The position numbers and the translations under genes were made by a program. Below are positions 17,111 to 24,871 of a stretch of 64,000 bases of DNA, piece after piece. Under the pieces are notes generated by a model. The model was not told the origin of the DNA and did no database searches. It worked only from the letters and a program-made list of their open reading frames with translations. Each line of letters starts with the position of its first letter. The stretch's first letter is position 1. The stretch is from JABDIP01 sp965250245 (GTDB lineage: Bacteria; Pseudomonadota; Alphaproteobacteria; DSM-16000; Inquilinaceae). The DNA is taken from NCBI GenBank assembly GCA_965250245.1, contig OZ252296.1, positions 868,001 through 932,000 on the forward strand. The letters are read 5' to 3'.

Positions 17111-17952
17111 ACCGGACCCTGAAGAGCCTCTCGGTGCTGCTGTCCTATCCGACCGAGGAGATGGTGGCGGCGGTGCCGGCAATCCGCGAGGCCATAGCAG
17201 GCGAGGGGTTGGTGCCGAAGGCCGAGATGGGACCGCTCACCGCGCTGATCGACTCCTTCGCGACCGGCGATCTCTACGATCTGCAGGAGCGCTACGTGCT
17301 GCTGTTCGACCGCACCCGGTCCCTGTCGCTGCACCTGTTCGAGCACGTGCATGGCGAGGGCAGGGACCGCGGCCAGGCAATGGTCGACCTGAAGATGCAT
17401 TACGCTAGGCACGGCATGGAGCTCGGCACAGGCGAGCTTCCGGATTTCCTGCCGCTCTTCCTGGAGTTCCTGTCGACCCGGCCGCTGCCTGAGGCTCGCG
17501 CCCTGCTGGGCCAGCCGCTGCACGTGTTGACCGCGCTCAGGGAACGGCTGGTCAAGCGCAAGAGCCCCTACGCCGCCGCCCTGGCGGCCCTCGAAGCTAT
17601 CGCCGAGGCCGATGCCGGCGATGGGACGGAAACGCTGGCCGAATACCCCGACGACGACCCGGAGGATCTGGATGCCCTCGACCGCGCCTGGGAGGACCAC
17701 CCGGTCACCTTCGGTCCCGGTGCCGCCGGAGGCGTATCGCCCGGCGGCGGCTGTCCGGCTGCCCGCGAGACCCTGGCGCGAATGGACGCGCCGGCGCCGG
17801 CCCTCACCCGGCTCGCCAAGGCTCGCCACCCTCTCCCAGAGGGAGAGGGAAATGATGAGGCCGATCCGAAAAACCCTCTCCCCCTGGGAGAGGGTGGGCC
17901 GCCGAAGGCGGACCGGGTGAGGGCACCCGGCCCCGACGCCAACACCATCTGA
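17107..17952 (+). CDS. narJ: Nitrate reductase chaperone NarJ with repeat-derived C-terminus
   Basis: A 281-residue TorD/NarJ-family chaperone that guides cofactor insertion into NarG and membrane docking. The N-terminal 230 residues are ordinary NarJ (SVLLSYPTEEMV at the start, the LSLHLFEHVHGEGRDRGQAM helix, and DRAWEDHPVTFGPGA near the normal end). From about residue 232 onward the frame reads through a palindromic repeat at nt 17801-17923. That yields a low-complexity tail (HPLPEGEGND, NPLPLGEGG) unlike family members, which are usually about 230-240 residues. The tail is probably dispensable or mildly disruptive (inference). It overlaps narH by 4 bp and ends 11 bp before narI. Confidence 0.93.
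   Translation: MNRTLKSLSVLLSYPTEEMVAAVPAIREAIAGEGLVPKAEMGPLTALIDSFATGDLYDLQERYVLLFDRTRSLSLHLFEHVHGEGRDRGQAMVDLKMHYARHGMELGTGELPDFLPLFLEFLSTRPLPEARALLGQPLHVLTALRERLVKRKSPYAAALAALEAIAEADAGDGTETLAEYPDDDPEDLDALDRAWEDHPVTFGPGAAGGVSPGGGCPAARETLARMDAPAPALTRLAKARHPLPEGEGNDEADPKNPLPLGEGGPPKADRVRAPGPDANTI
17801..17923. repeat. Compound palindromic repeat inside the 3' end of narJ
   Basis: Outer arms CCCTCACCCGG (17801-17811) and CCGGGTGAGGG (17913-17923) enclose two inner perfect hairpins, CCCTCTCCC-AGA-GGGAGAGGG (17829-17849) and CCCTCTCCC-CCT-GGGAGAGGG (17874-17894). CCCTCTCCC/GGGAGAGGG palindromes are a widespread dispersed class in proteobacterial genomes, normally intergenic. Here the element is read in frame as protein. 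Confidence 0.9.
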
Positions 17953-17963
17953 CGAGGCATCCC

Positions 17964-18674
17964 ATGGCGAGCTTCCTCAATACACTGTTCTTCGGGATCT
18001 ATCCCTATATCGCGCTGGCGGTGATGCTGATCGGGACGATCATCCGCTATGACCGCGAGCCTTATACCTGGCGTTCCGGATCCAGCCAGCTTCTGCGCCG
18101 CCGGCAATTGGTGATGGGCTCGGTGCTGTTCCATGTGGGCGTGCTGATCGTCTTCTTCGGCCATCTGGTCGGGCTGCTGACCCCCATCGCGCTGTTCGAC
18201 ATGGTCGGCATCAGCCACGGCTTCAAACAGATGATGGCCATCGTGGTCGGCGGCGTGGCCGGGGTGATGTGCCTGATCGGCGCCCTGATGCTGCTGCACC
18301 GGCGCCTGTTCGACGCGCGCATCCGGCGCAGCACCAGCTTCGCCGATCTCGGCATCCTGGTGCTGCTGATCGTGCAGCTGCTGCTGGGCCTCGGGACCAT
18401 CCCGGTCTCCATGCAGCACCTCGACGGGCACGAGATGGTGACATTCATGAGCTGGGCGCAGGGCATCTTCATCTTCGACATGGCCGCGTCGAGCTACATC
18501 GCCGACGCCAACCTGGTGTTCAAGGCGCATCTGTTCCTGGGCCTGACCATCTTCCTGCTGTTCCCGTTCACCCGGCTGGTGCACATGCTCAGCGTGCCGC
18601 TGCGCTATCTGTGGCGGCCAGGCTACCAGGTGGTGCGCAGCCGGCAGATCGGTCACGGCACGCCGGCGGAGTAG
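17964..18674 (+). CDS. narI: Respiratory nitrate reductase gamma subunit NarI (cytochrome b)
   Basis: A 236-residue, five-helix membrane cytochrome b. His57 and His67 (LFHVGVLIVFFGHLVG) and two C-terminal His in the KAHLFLG and RLVHMLS segments are the expected axial ligands for hemes bD and bP, offset by one from E. coli NarI. It oxidises quinol at the periplasmic side and passes electrons through NarH to NarG, generating proton motive force. It completes narGHJI. Confidence 0.97.
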   Translation: MASFLNTLFFGIYPYIALAVMLIGTIIRYDREPYTWRSGSSQLLRRRQLVMGSVLFHVGVLIVFFGHLVGLLTPIALFDMVGISHGFKQMMAIVVGGVAGVMCLIGALMLLHRRLFDARIRRSTSFADLGILVLLIVQLLLGLGTIPVSMQHLDGHEMVTFMSWAQGIFIFDMAASSYIADANLVFKAHLFLGLTIFLLFPFTRLVHMLSVPLRYLWRPGYQVVRSRQIGHGTPAE

Positions 18675-18678
18675 GGCG

Positions 18679-19473
18679 GTGCACCCCATCACCGTCAACG
18701 ACACGGCGATCGCGCCGGATGCGATCGCCGCCGAGGCGCAGAACCATCCGGCGGACACGCCCGACCAGGCGCTGGAGGCCGCCGCGACCGCGCTGGTGGT
18801 GCGGGAGCTGCTCTTGCAACGGGCGCGGCAGCTCGGGCTGGAGCCCGAACCGGCCGAGGATTCCGACGGTCGCCGCGAAACCGACGAGGAGGCGCTGATC
18901 CGCCAGCTTCTGGACCGTGAGGTGTCGACGCCGCAGGCCGACGAGGCGACCTGCCGCCGCTACTACGACAACAACCGGCGGCGCTTCCGCGGTCCCGACC
19001 TGTTCGAGGCGGCGCATATCCTGATCGCCGCCGATCCGAATGACGAAGCCGCCTATGCGGCGGCGACCGCGCGGGCCGAGGCCATCATCACGGCGCTCGA
19101 GTCCAGCCCTTCCGACTTCGCGGCGCTGGCCCGGGCGCATTCCGACTGCTCCTCGGCCGCGCAAGGCGGCAATCTGGGCCAGGTCGCCAGGGGCCAGACC
19201 GTGTCGGAATTCGAGACCTTCCTGTTCAACCTTGAGGACGGCCAGCTCTGTCCGGTGCCGGTGAAGTCCCGCTACGGCGTCCACGTCCTGCGGCTGGACC
19301 GAAGGATCGACGGCCGTGACCTGCCGTTCGAGCATGTCCGCGAGCGCATCGCCGGATATTTGGCGGAGGCGAGCTGGAGGCGCGCGGTCGCCCAATACAT
19401 CCGGCTCCTGGCCGGACAGGCCGAAATCCGGGGCATCAAGATCGACGCCGCCACGGACCCTTTGGTGCAGTAG
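18679..19473 (+). CDS. PpiC-type (parvulin) peptidyl-prolyl isomerase of the nar operon
   Basis: A 264-residue protein from a GTG start 4 bp after narI. The parvulin rotamase domain lies at about residues 105-215 (FEAAHILIAADPND, ALARAHSDCSSAAQGGNLG, VKSRYGVHVLRLDRR). The N-terminal 100 residues resemble the helical NifM/PpiC-type chaperone region. No signal peptide is seen, so it is likely cytosolic. A parvulin gene directly after narGHJI is also known in Pseudomonas nar operons and is thought to assist reductase maturation. Last gene of the operon, convergent with the AraD-like gene. Confidence 0.9.
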   Translation: MHPITVNDTAIAPDAIAAEAQNHPADTPDQALEAAATALVVRELLLQRARQLGLEPEPAEDSDGRRETDEEALIRQLLDREVSTPQADEATCRRYYDNNRRRFRGPDLFEAAHILIAADPNDEAAYAAATARAEAIITALESSPSDFAALARAHSDCSSAAQGGNLGQVARGQTVSEFETFLFNLEDGQLCPVPVKSRYGVHVLRLDRRIDGRDLPFEHVRERIAGYLAEASWRRAVAQYIRLLAGQAEIRGIKIDAATDPLVQ

Positions 19474-19487
19474 CCCGGGCGCGGCCG

Positions 19488-20135
19488 TCACCGCTGGCCG
19501 TAATCCTCCAGGTACATCCGGCGCGCCTCGGCGACGAGTGCGGCGTCGAGGGGGATGAGTTCGCCGCGCTGCCGGGCGAAGTGGATGATCTCGGCTTCCT
19601 CCTCGACATAGACGGCGTATTTCAGGGCCTCGTTGGGTGTCTTGCCGATGGTGAAGACGCCGTGGCTGCGCATGAGGATAGCCGAGCTGTTGCCGATCTT
19701 GGCCACGATCTCCTTGCCGATCGCCTCCTCGCCGATGGTGGCGAAATCGGACACCGGGATGTCGCCTCCGAACAGCGCCGCCGCCGTCGTCGTATAGACC
19801 CGCAGCGGCTCGCCGCGGACCGCGAAGCTGGTGGCGTAGGGCGAATGGGTATGGACGATGCCGTGAATGTCCGGCCGATTGCGATAGACGTAGAGGTGCG
19901 ATGCGGTGTCGATCGACGGTGTCATCGTGCCATCGATGACATTGCCGTCCAGGTCGATGATGACGACATCCTCGGCCCGCAACTCGCTCAGCTGGACGCC
20001 GCTCGGCTTGATCGCCACCAGCCCGGACTCGGGGTCGCGGCCGCTGGCATTGCCCTGGGCCCACTTCACCAGCCCCGCCTTGGGAAGCGCGGTGTTGGCC
20101 GCCCAGACGGCGTTGCGGAGCTCCTCAAAGGTCAT
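19488..20135 (-). CDS. Class II aldolase-fold L-ribulose-5-phosphate 4-epimerase-like (AraD/UlaF/SgbE)
   Basis: A 215-residue zinc-dependent protein. Asp76 (PSIDTASHLY) replaces the Glu of fuculose aldolases. With His95 and His97 (GIVHTHSPY) and His158 (MRSHGVFTIG), this fits AraD-type 4-epimerases at matching residue numbers. The C-terminal Tyr of the YGQ ending is present. As I recall E. coli AraD, Asp120 is the other catalytic residue; here that position appears to be Ala in TTTAAALFGG, so stereochemistry or activity may differ. Predicted reaction: L-ribulose-5-phosphate to D-xylulose-5-phosphate, feeding the transketolase encoded upstream in the same leftward operon. Confidence 0.82.
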   Translation of the reverse strand: MTFEELRNAVWAANTALPKAGLVKWAQGNASGRDPESGLVAIKPSGVQLSELRAEDVVIIDLDGNVIDGTMTPSIDTASHLYVYRNRPDIHGIVHTHSPYATSFAVRGEPLRVYTTTAAALFGGDIPVSDFATIGEEAIGKEIVAKIGNSSAILMRSHGVFTIGKTPNEALKYAVYVEEEAEIIHFARQRGELIPLDAALVAEARRMYLEDYGQR

Positions 20136-20171
20136 GTCTGCCTCCCTCCTGCGTGACCGCGACCGGCACCC

Positions 20172-21185
20172 TCAGAGCGCCTCCAGCTGGTCGACGCTCA
20201 ACGATGCCGCCTCCTGCAGGCGCACATCGGCCAGATCGTCTTCGGTGATGCCGAGCCGCTGGCCGATCAACTCCTCCACGGCGCGCACCAGCGCCGTCGC
20301 ATCCAGTTCGTACTTCCTCATCAGATAGGGCAGTGAGGCGCCGTGGGCATAGGTGTCCCGGAGCCCGCGGCGCACCAGCTTCGCCCCGACTCCGTGATCG
20401 GCCATCATCTCGGCGACCGCCGTGCCCAGCCCGCCCTGGATTGTATGGTTCTCGAAGGTGATCGACCCGTATTTCGGCGTCGACACCGCCTCCAGCACCG
20501 TCGGATCGGTGAAGGGCTTCAGCGTGGAGACATGCAGATGGGTGATCGACACGCCCTTGGTCTGGAGCAGGGCGGTGGCGCGCATGGTCTCCTCGGTGCA
20601 CACCCCGGTGGAGATCAGCGTCACATCGCTACCTCGTGAGAGGGTCCGGGCGCGGTTGAACCGGAGCGGCTCGTCCTTCGGGAACAGCCGCGGGATCTGG
20701 CCGCGCAGCATGCGAACATAGACCGGGCCGTCGACGGCATGCACCGGGTCCAGCAGGCTTTCCACATCGGTGGCGTCGCCGACCTCGAAGATGGTCAGGT
20801 TCGGAATGCCGCGCAGCACCGCCAGATCGTCCACCGCCTGGTGGGTCACCCCGCCCGGGGTCGTGATCCCGGGCAGGAAGCCGAACAGCCGCACTCGCAA
20901 ATTCGGATAGCACACGGACATGGAAAGCTGATCGAGCGGCCGGCGGTAGAGGAACACCGCGAAGGTGTGCAGCAGCGGCACGAACCCCTCGCGCGCCAGC
21001 CCGCCGGCCCAGCTCAGCATGTTCTGCTCGGCCATGCCCATGGACAGGAAACGGTCCGGATAGGCGTCGCGGAAGCCGGCGATCTCGGTGGATCCGGTCA
21101 GATCGCCGGACAGCACCAGGACCTCCGGCTTGTCCTTGGCCCAGCGCACCAGATTGGCGTCATGCACCTTGTTCAGGAGGTCCAT
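20172..21185 (-). CDS. Transketolase C-terminal subunit (split type)
   Basis: A 337-residue protein starting MDLLNKVHDANLVRWAKDKP. It corresponds to the pyrimidine-binding and C-terminal domains of transketolase (FLSMGMAEQNMLSWAGGLA carrying the catalytic Glu, and ITFENHTIQGGLGTAVAEMM). It pairs with the N-terminal subunit at 21195-22124 to form a thiamine-diphosphate enzyme moving two-carbon units between sugar phosphates. The 9-bp gap to the partner indicates one transcript. It should consume the D-xylulose-5-phosphate made by the ula-like enzymes. Confidence 0.93.
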   Translation of the reverse strand: MDLLNKVHDANLVRWAKDKPEVLVLSGDLTGSTEIAGFRDAYPDRFLSMGMAEQNMLSWAGGLAREGFVPLLHTFAVFLYRRPLDQLSMSVCYPNLRVRLFGFLPGITTPGGVTHQAVDDLAVLRGIPNLTIFEVGDATDVESLLDPVHAVDGPVYVRMLRGQIPRLFPKDEPLRFNRARTLSRGSDVTLISTGVCTEETMRATALLQTKGVSITHLHVSTLKPFTDPTVLEAVSTPKYGSITFENHTIQGGLGTAVAEMMADHGVGAKLVRRGLRDTYAHGASLPYLMRKYELDATALVRAVEELIGQRLGITEDDLADVRLQEAASLSVDQLEAL

Positions 21186-21194
21186 TGCCCGTCC

Positions 21195-22124
21195 TCACAT
21201 GCTGTCGTGGAAAGAGCGGAACCGGGCCATTTCCGCCTCGTCCTTGAAGCGCACGAAATGCAGCAGCGGCTTGCGTTCGTCGAGCAGGGGGATTCCCCGG
21301 GCGGTGTCGGTGTAGCCCAGCACGAAATGCGGCCGTCCGTCCGGTGACAGGTTCATCGCCGCATCCAGCGCCTCCACGTCGTGGCCGTCGACGCTGACCG
21401 CCCGGCCCCCGAAGCCCTCGATGCGCCCGGTGATCGGTTCGATGTTCATGACGTCCCGGGTCAGCCCGTCGACCTGCTGTCCGTTCACATCGGCGACCAC
21501 AACCACGTTGTCGAGCCCGTAATGGGCAAGGCACTGCACCGCTTCCCAGGTCTGGCCCTCCTCGAACTCGCCGTCCGACATGAAGACGAAAACCCGGCCG
21601 CTCTCGCCCCGCCGCCGCCGCGCCATGGCGATGCCGCCCGCCTGCGACAGCGCCTGACCGAAAGAGCCGGTGGTCAGCTCGAAACCCGGAGAATGCTCCG
21701 CGCCGATCATCTCGACCGTCGAGCCGTCGGTGTTGAAGGTCTTCAAGGCGTCCGCGGATAGCCGCCCGACCTCGACCAGCGCCGCGTAAATCGCCACCGC
21801 ATAATGGGCCGGCGAGATCAATAGCCGGTCGATGTCCGGCCCCTGCGGCCCGTTATAGGCCGCGCCCATGCCGTGGCCGGCGCCGTTCGAGCCGGGCACG
21901 CCGGCGAAGTCCGGCGGCGTCATCGGCGCGGTGCTCGCGCCGATCTTCAGCGTCCGGCCATACAGGGTCGCCAGGATCTCGGCCGAGCTCAGCGCCTGGC
22001 TGAGATAACACCCGTTGCGCTCGATGGTGAGGTCCAGCACCCGCTTGCGGATGCCGTGGGCGACCCGGTTCGCCGCGTCGACCCAGCTGTTGGACGGATC
22101 GGTCGGTGCGGGTCCTCCGGTCAT
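21195..22124 (-). CDS. Transketolase N-terminal subunit (split type)
   Basis: A 309-residue ThDP-binding half of transketolase. Visible features are the SSAEILATLYG helix, the GHGMGAAYNGPQGPDIDRLL region and the diphosphate/Mg motif region FMSDGEFEEGQTWEAVQCLA with NVVVVADVNGQQ. The ATG at 22124 overlaps the stop of the sorC-type regulator (ATGA), which rules for this start over a longer frame inside the regulator. It works with the C-terminal half immediately downstream. Confidence 0.93.
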   Translation of the reverse strand: MTGGPAPTDPSNSWVDAANRVAHGIRKRVLDLTIERNGCYLSQALSSAEILATLYGRTLKIGASTAPMTPPDFAGVPGSNGAGHGMGAAYNGPQGPDIDRLLISPAHYAVAIYAALVEVGRLSADALKTFNTDGSTVEMIGAEHSPGFELTTGSFGQALSQAGGIAMARRRRGESGRVFVFMSDGEFEEGQTWEAVQCLAHYGLDNVVVVADVNGQQVDGLTRDVMNIEPITGRIEGFGGRAVSVDGHDVEALDAAMNLSPDGRPHFVLGYTDTARGIPLLDERKPLLHFVRFKDEAEMARFRSFHDSM

Positions 22125-23110
22125 GACGCCCCCGAATTGGAGTCGGCGGATAGGGCGCCCTTGCCTGCGGCCAGCGCCAGCACGTCTTCCGCCGTCGTCG
22201 CGTCGACCACCAGCGTGTTGAAATAGCGCCCCCTCAAGGCGCCCAGCACCGCCTTGGCCTTGGCCGGCGAGGCGCACAGGCAGATCGACCAGTCGGCGTC
22301 GCGCATCGCCTCCAGGGAGATACCGACGACACGCCTGCCGTAATCGCCAACCTCACGCCCCTCGGCGTCGATCATGCGCGCAAAGACGTGGCCGACGGCG
22401 CCCTGTTGCTTGGCCAGCGCCGCCTCGGCCTTGTCGATATAGCCGGCGCGCTCCAGGCTCGACAGATCGTCATCCAGCGCGCCGACGCCTTGGACGATCA
22501 CATTCGACCGGCCGGCCACCTTGATGGTGTCGCGGATCTGCCGCTGGTCCATCAACTGGTCGCGGAACTCCGGCGTGTCGACCAGGGCCGGCGCCGGCAG
22601 CAGCCGGCAGGTTCCCCCCAGATGCTCCGCCAGCCGAAACGCCAGGTTCGGGCCGTCCACCTCGGGATCGCCCTGGCCCAGCGCGCCGGAGAGCTGGATC
22701 ACCTGCACCCCGTCCAGGGCCACCGGCTGGATAGCGCGGACCATGTGGTACAGCGTGTATCCCCAGGTGACGCCGACGATCATGCCCTCGTCCAGCACCG
22801 ACATCAGCAGTTCCGCGCCCGCCGCGCCGACCATGGTCAGCCGCTCTTGCGGCGATGCGCCGGCCGGGGTCACGACCGCGTCGCGCAGCCCGAACGTGTC
22901 GCGCAGATGCCGAGACAATTCGGAGTCGCTTTCGACCGCCTTCTGGATGCTGATCTGCACGATGCCGGCGGACCGCGCATCGGCGAGCAGCCGCGAGACG
23001 GTGGAGTGCGAGCAGTCCAGCAGCCGCGCGATCTCCTGCTGGCTCAGGCTCTGCTCGTAATACAGTTCCGCCACACGGCGCATCTGGGATTGCTTGACGC
23101 TGGTGCTCAC
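22121..23110 (-). CDS. SorC family transcriptional regulator
   Basis: A 329-residue protein from a GTG at 23110; an ATG-like extension to 23206 would cross the palindrome at 23159, so the shorter form is preferred. The N-terminal helix-turn-helix is QQEIARLLDCSHSTVSRLL. The rest is a SorC sugar-phosphate-sensing domain (GVTWGYTLYHMVRA, VQVIQLSGALG, then the C-terminal VVGISLEAM). SorC proteins are usually tetrameric and respond to phosphorylated sugars. It is the first gene of the tkt-araD operon and divergent from the lactonase-ulaD-ulaE-kinase operon, so it probably governs both. Confidence 0.9.
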   Translation of the reverse strand: MSTSVKQSQMRRVAELYYEQSLSQQEIARLLDCSHSTVSRLLADARSAGIVQISIQKAVESDSELSRHLRDTFGLRDAVVTPAGASPQERLTMVGAAGAELLMSVLDEGMIVGVTWGYTLYHMVRAIQPVALDGVQVIQLSGALGQGDPEVDGPNLAFRLAEHLGGTCRLLPAPALVDTPEFRDQLMDQRQIRDTIKVAGRSNVIVQGVGALDDDLSSLERAGYIDKAEAALAKQQGAVGHVFARMIDAEGREVGDYGRRVVGISLEAMRDADWSICLCASPAKAKAVLGALRGRYFNTLVVDATTAEDVLALAAGKGALSADSNSGAS

Positions 23111-23158
23111 AGGCGTGGTTCCGGTTTCGCCGATCCAGTCCCACCTGCATACGCCTCG

Positions 23159-23174
23159 TTGCACAATTTTGCAA
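23159..23174. promoter_or_regulatory. Candidate SorC operator TTGCACAATTTTGCAA
   Basis: A near-perfect 16-bp palindrome (one central mismatch pair) sits in the 175-bp divergent region between the SorC gene and the phosphotriesterase-family gene. A TTGACA hexamer at 23200-23205 could be the -35 of the rightward promoter. The locally AT-rich composition supports a promoter. Confidence 0.55.
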
Positions 23175-23285
23175 GTATGAGAGAATATTTCTGTTTTTCT
23201 TGACAATGATCCGGGGGTGCGGCTTCCTAGGCGAACGAGTTTGCACCATCTGGAAAATCTGTTCAGCCGAAGGAGCGCGCAGCCG

Positions 23286-24221
23286 ATGCCGAAGGTCCGG
23301 ACCGTTCTGGGCGATGTGGAAGCCGAGGAGCTCGGCTACACGATGCCGCATGAGCACATCCTGACGAACCCCCAGGGCGAGGGGACCAAGAACAACAAGG
23401 ACCATCACCTGGACTCGGTGGAGAAGGCCATCGAGATGCTGGAGGAGTTCAAGGCGGTCGGCGGCGGCTGCATCGTCGAGACGACGCCGCAGAGCTGGGG
23501 CCGCAACGCGCCCGGCATGGTCGAGGCCTCGTCCAAGACCGGCGTGCACGTCATCGCCTGCACCGGCTATATCTGCGAAGAGCACGGCATGGAGCCGGAG
23601 GTCGACAACATGACCGTGCAGCAGCTGGCCGACAAAATGATCCATGACGTAACGGTCGGCATGGACGGCACCGACGCCAAGGCCGGCTGGTGCAAGGCCG
23701 GCACCGCCTACATGCACATCACCCGAAACGAGGAGAAGCAGTTGCGGGCGGCGGCCCGGGCGGCGGCGGCGACCGGCGTATGCATGCACACCCACACCAC
23801 CTCCGGCACCATGGGCATCGAGCAGATCGAGATCGTCGAGGATGAAGGCTGCCTGCCGCTGGACCGCATGATCGTCGCCCATGTCGACCGGGTGCCGGAC
23901 CTCTGGTACCACCGCAAGATGCTGCAGAAGGGCGTCTACCTGATCTATGACGGCCCGGGGAAGGCCAAATACTACCCGGATTCCATACGGGTGGAGCTGC
24001 TGCAGAAGCTGGTCGCCGAGGGCTATGAGGAGCGCCTCATGCTGTCCAACGACATGGGCCGGCGCTCCCACCACAAGGTCTATGGCTTCGGTCCGGGCTT
24101 CACCTGGATCAAGGAGCGCTTCCTGCCGCGCCTGCGCGAGGAAGGCTTCTCCGAAGAGGTGCTGCACAAGTTCATGTACGATAACCCGCAGCGCATCTAC
24201 GGGATGGCCAACGGGCAGTGA
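23286..24221 (+). CDS. Phosphotriesterase-family metal hydrolase, probable sugar lactonase
   Basis: A 311-residue amidohydrolase-superfamily TIM barrel. The binuclear metal ligands can be placed as His22 and His24 (MPHEHILTN), Lys136 (GWCKAGTAY, the carboxylated lysine position), His169 (MHTHTTSG), His198 (IVAHVDR) and Asp255 (LSNDMGRR). The ATG at 23286 is the start of the conserved LGDVEAEELGYTMPHEH opening. Bacterial homologues in sugar clusters hydrolyse lactones rather than organophosphates. Placed before UlaD and UlaE homologues, it could open ascorbate, a ketogulonolactone or a related lactone, a role filled by the unrelated UlaG in E. coli (inference). Its stop overlaps the next ATG. 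Confidence 0.85.
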   Translation: MPKVRTVLGDVEAEELGYTMPHEHILTNPQGEGTKNNKDHHLDSVEKAIEMLEEFKAVGGGCIVETTPQSWGRNAPGMVEASSKTGVHVIACTGYICEEHGMEPEVDNMTVQQLADKMIHDVTVGMDGTDAKAGWCKAGTAYMHITRNEEKQLRAAARAAAATGVCMHTHTTSGTMGIEQIEIVEDEGCLPLDRMIVAHVDRVPDLWYHRKMLQKGVYLIYDGPGKAKYYPDSIRVELLQKLVAEGYEERLMLSNDMGRRSHHKVYGFGPGFTWIKERFLPRLREEGFSEEVLHKFMYDNPQRIYGMANGQ

Positions 24222-24871
24222 TGCGGCGGCCGCGGCTCCAGCTCGCGCTCGACCTCACCGATCTCGAGCAGGCCGTCGCCGCCGCCACTCGGGTGGCGGC
24301 GGCGGTTGACGTCATCGAGGCCGGCACGCTGCTGTGCCTCGCCGAAGGCATGCACGCGGTCGGGGCCCTGCGTGAGGGTTTCGCGGACAAGATCATCGTG
24401 GCGGACGTGCGTATCGCGCGAGCCGGTCGCAACATCGCGGAGATGGCGTTTAGTGCCGGTGCGGACTGGGTCACCGTCGTCGGCGAGGCGCCGCCGGAGA
24501 CGGTCGAGGCCGCCGCCAAGGTGGCCCGGTCGCATCAAGGCGAGATCCAGATAGAGCTGAACCCGGACTGGACGCGGGACCGGGCCATGGCCTGGCGCGA
24601 TCTTGGCGTTGAGCAGGTAATCTTCCACAGCACCGCCGAGGTCGAGGCGGTCGGAACCGGCTGGTCGGCATCGTCGCTCGAGACGGTCGCCACATTGGCA
24701 GAGATGGGATTCAGGGTGACGGCGACGGGCGGGATCGAGCCCGGATCGATCGCGTCCTTCGCCGGGATACCGGTCTCCGTCTTCATCGCCGGCCGGGCCA
24801 TCGTCAAGGCTCCGGATCCCCTGGCGTCGGCCCGGGCCTTCCAATCGGCGATCGCGGACACCTATGGCTAG
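24218..24871 (+). CDS. UlaD-like OMP-decarboxylase-superfamily enzyme with altered active-site motif
   Basis: A 217-residue protein that aligns without gaps to E. coli UlaD/SgbH 3-keto-L-gulonate-6-phosphate decarboxylase as I recall it. Phosphate-binding and many active-site residues are kept: Asp11, Glu33 (DVIEAGT), Asp62, Glu112, His136, Thr169 (TATGG), Gly191-Arg192 (FIAGRAI). The superfamily hallmark D-x-K-x-x-D reads D62-V-R64-I-A-R67 here, so the catalytic Lys64 and Asp67 are both Arg; Arg139 is Ala. The expected product would be L-xylulose-5-phosphate, but the changes raise the possibility of a different substrate or reaction. It sits between the lactonase and the UlaE-like epimerase, overlapping both. 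Confidence 0.87.
   Translation: MMRRPRLQLALDLTDLEQAVAAATRVAAAVDVIEAGTLLCLAEGMHAVGALREGFADKIIVADVRIARAGRNIAEMAFSAGADWVTVVGEAPPETVEAAAKVARSHQGEIQIELNPDWTRDRAMAWRDLGVEQVIFHSTAEVEAVGTGWSASSLETVATLAEMGFRVTATGGIEPGSIASFAGIPVSVFIAGRAIVKAPDPLASARAFQSAIADTYG

Noticed and set aside
17829..17894. CRISPR-like repeats from the two CCCTCTCCC palindromes
   Set aside because: There are only two units, each self-complementary, with no regular spacers and no cas genes. They belong to a dispersed palindromic element.
20172..22124. Split transketolase as a broken single gene
   Set aside because: Two-gene transketolases (N and C halves) are a normal family type. Both halves have proper starts and stops with a 9-bp gap.
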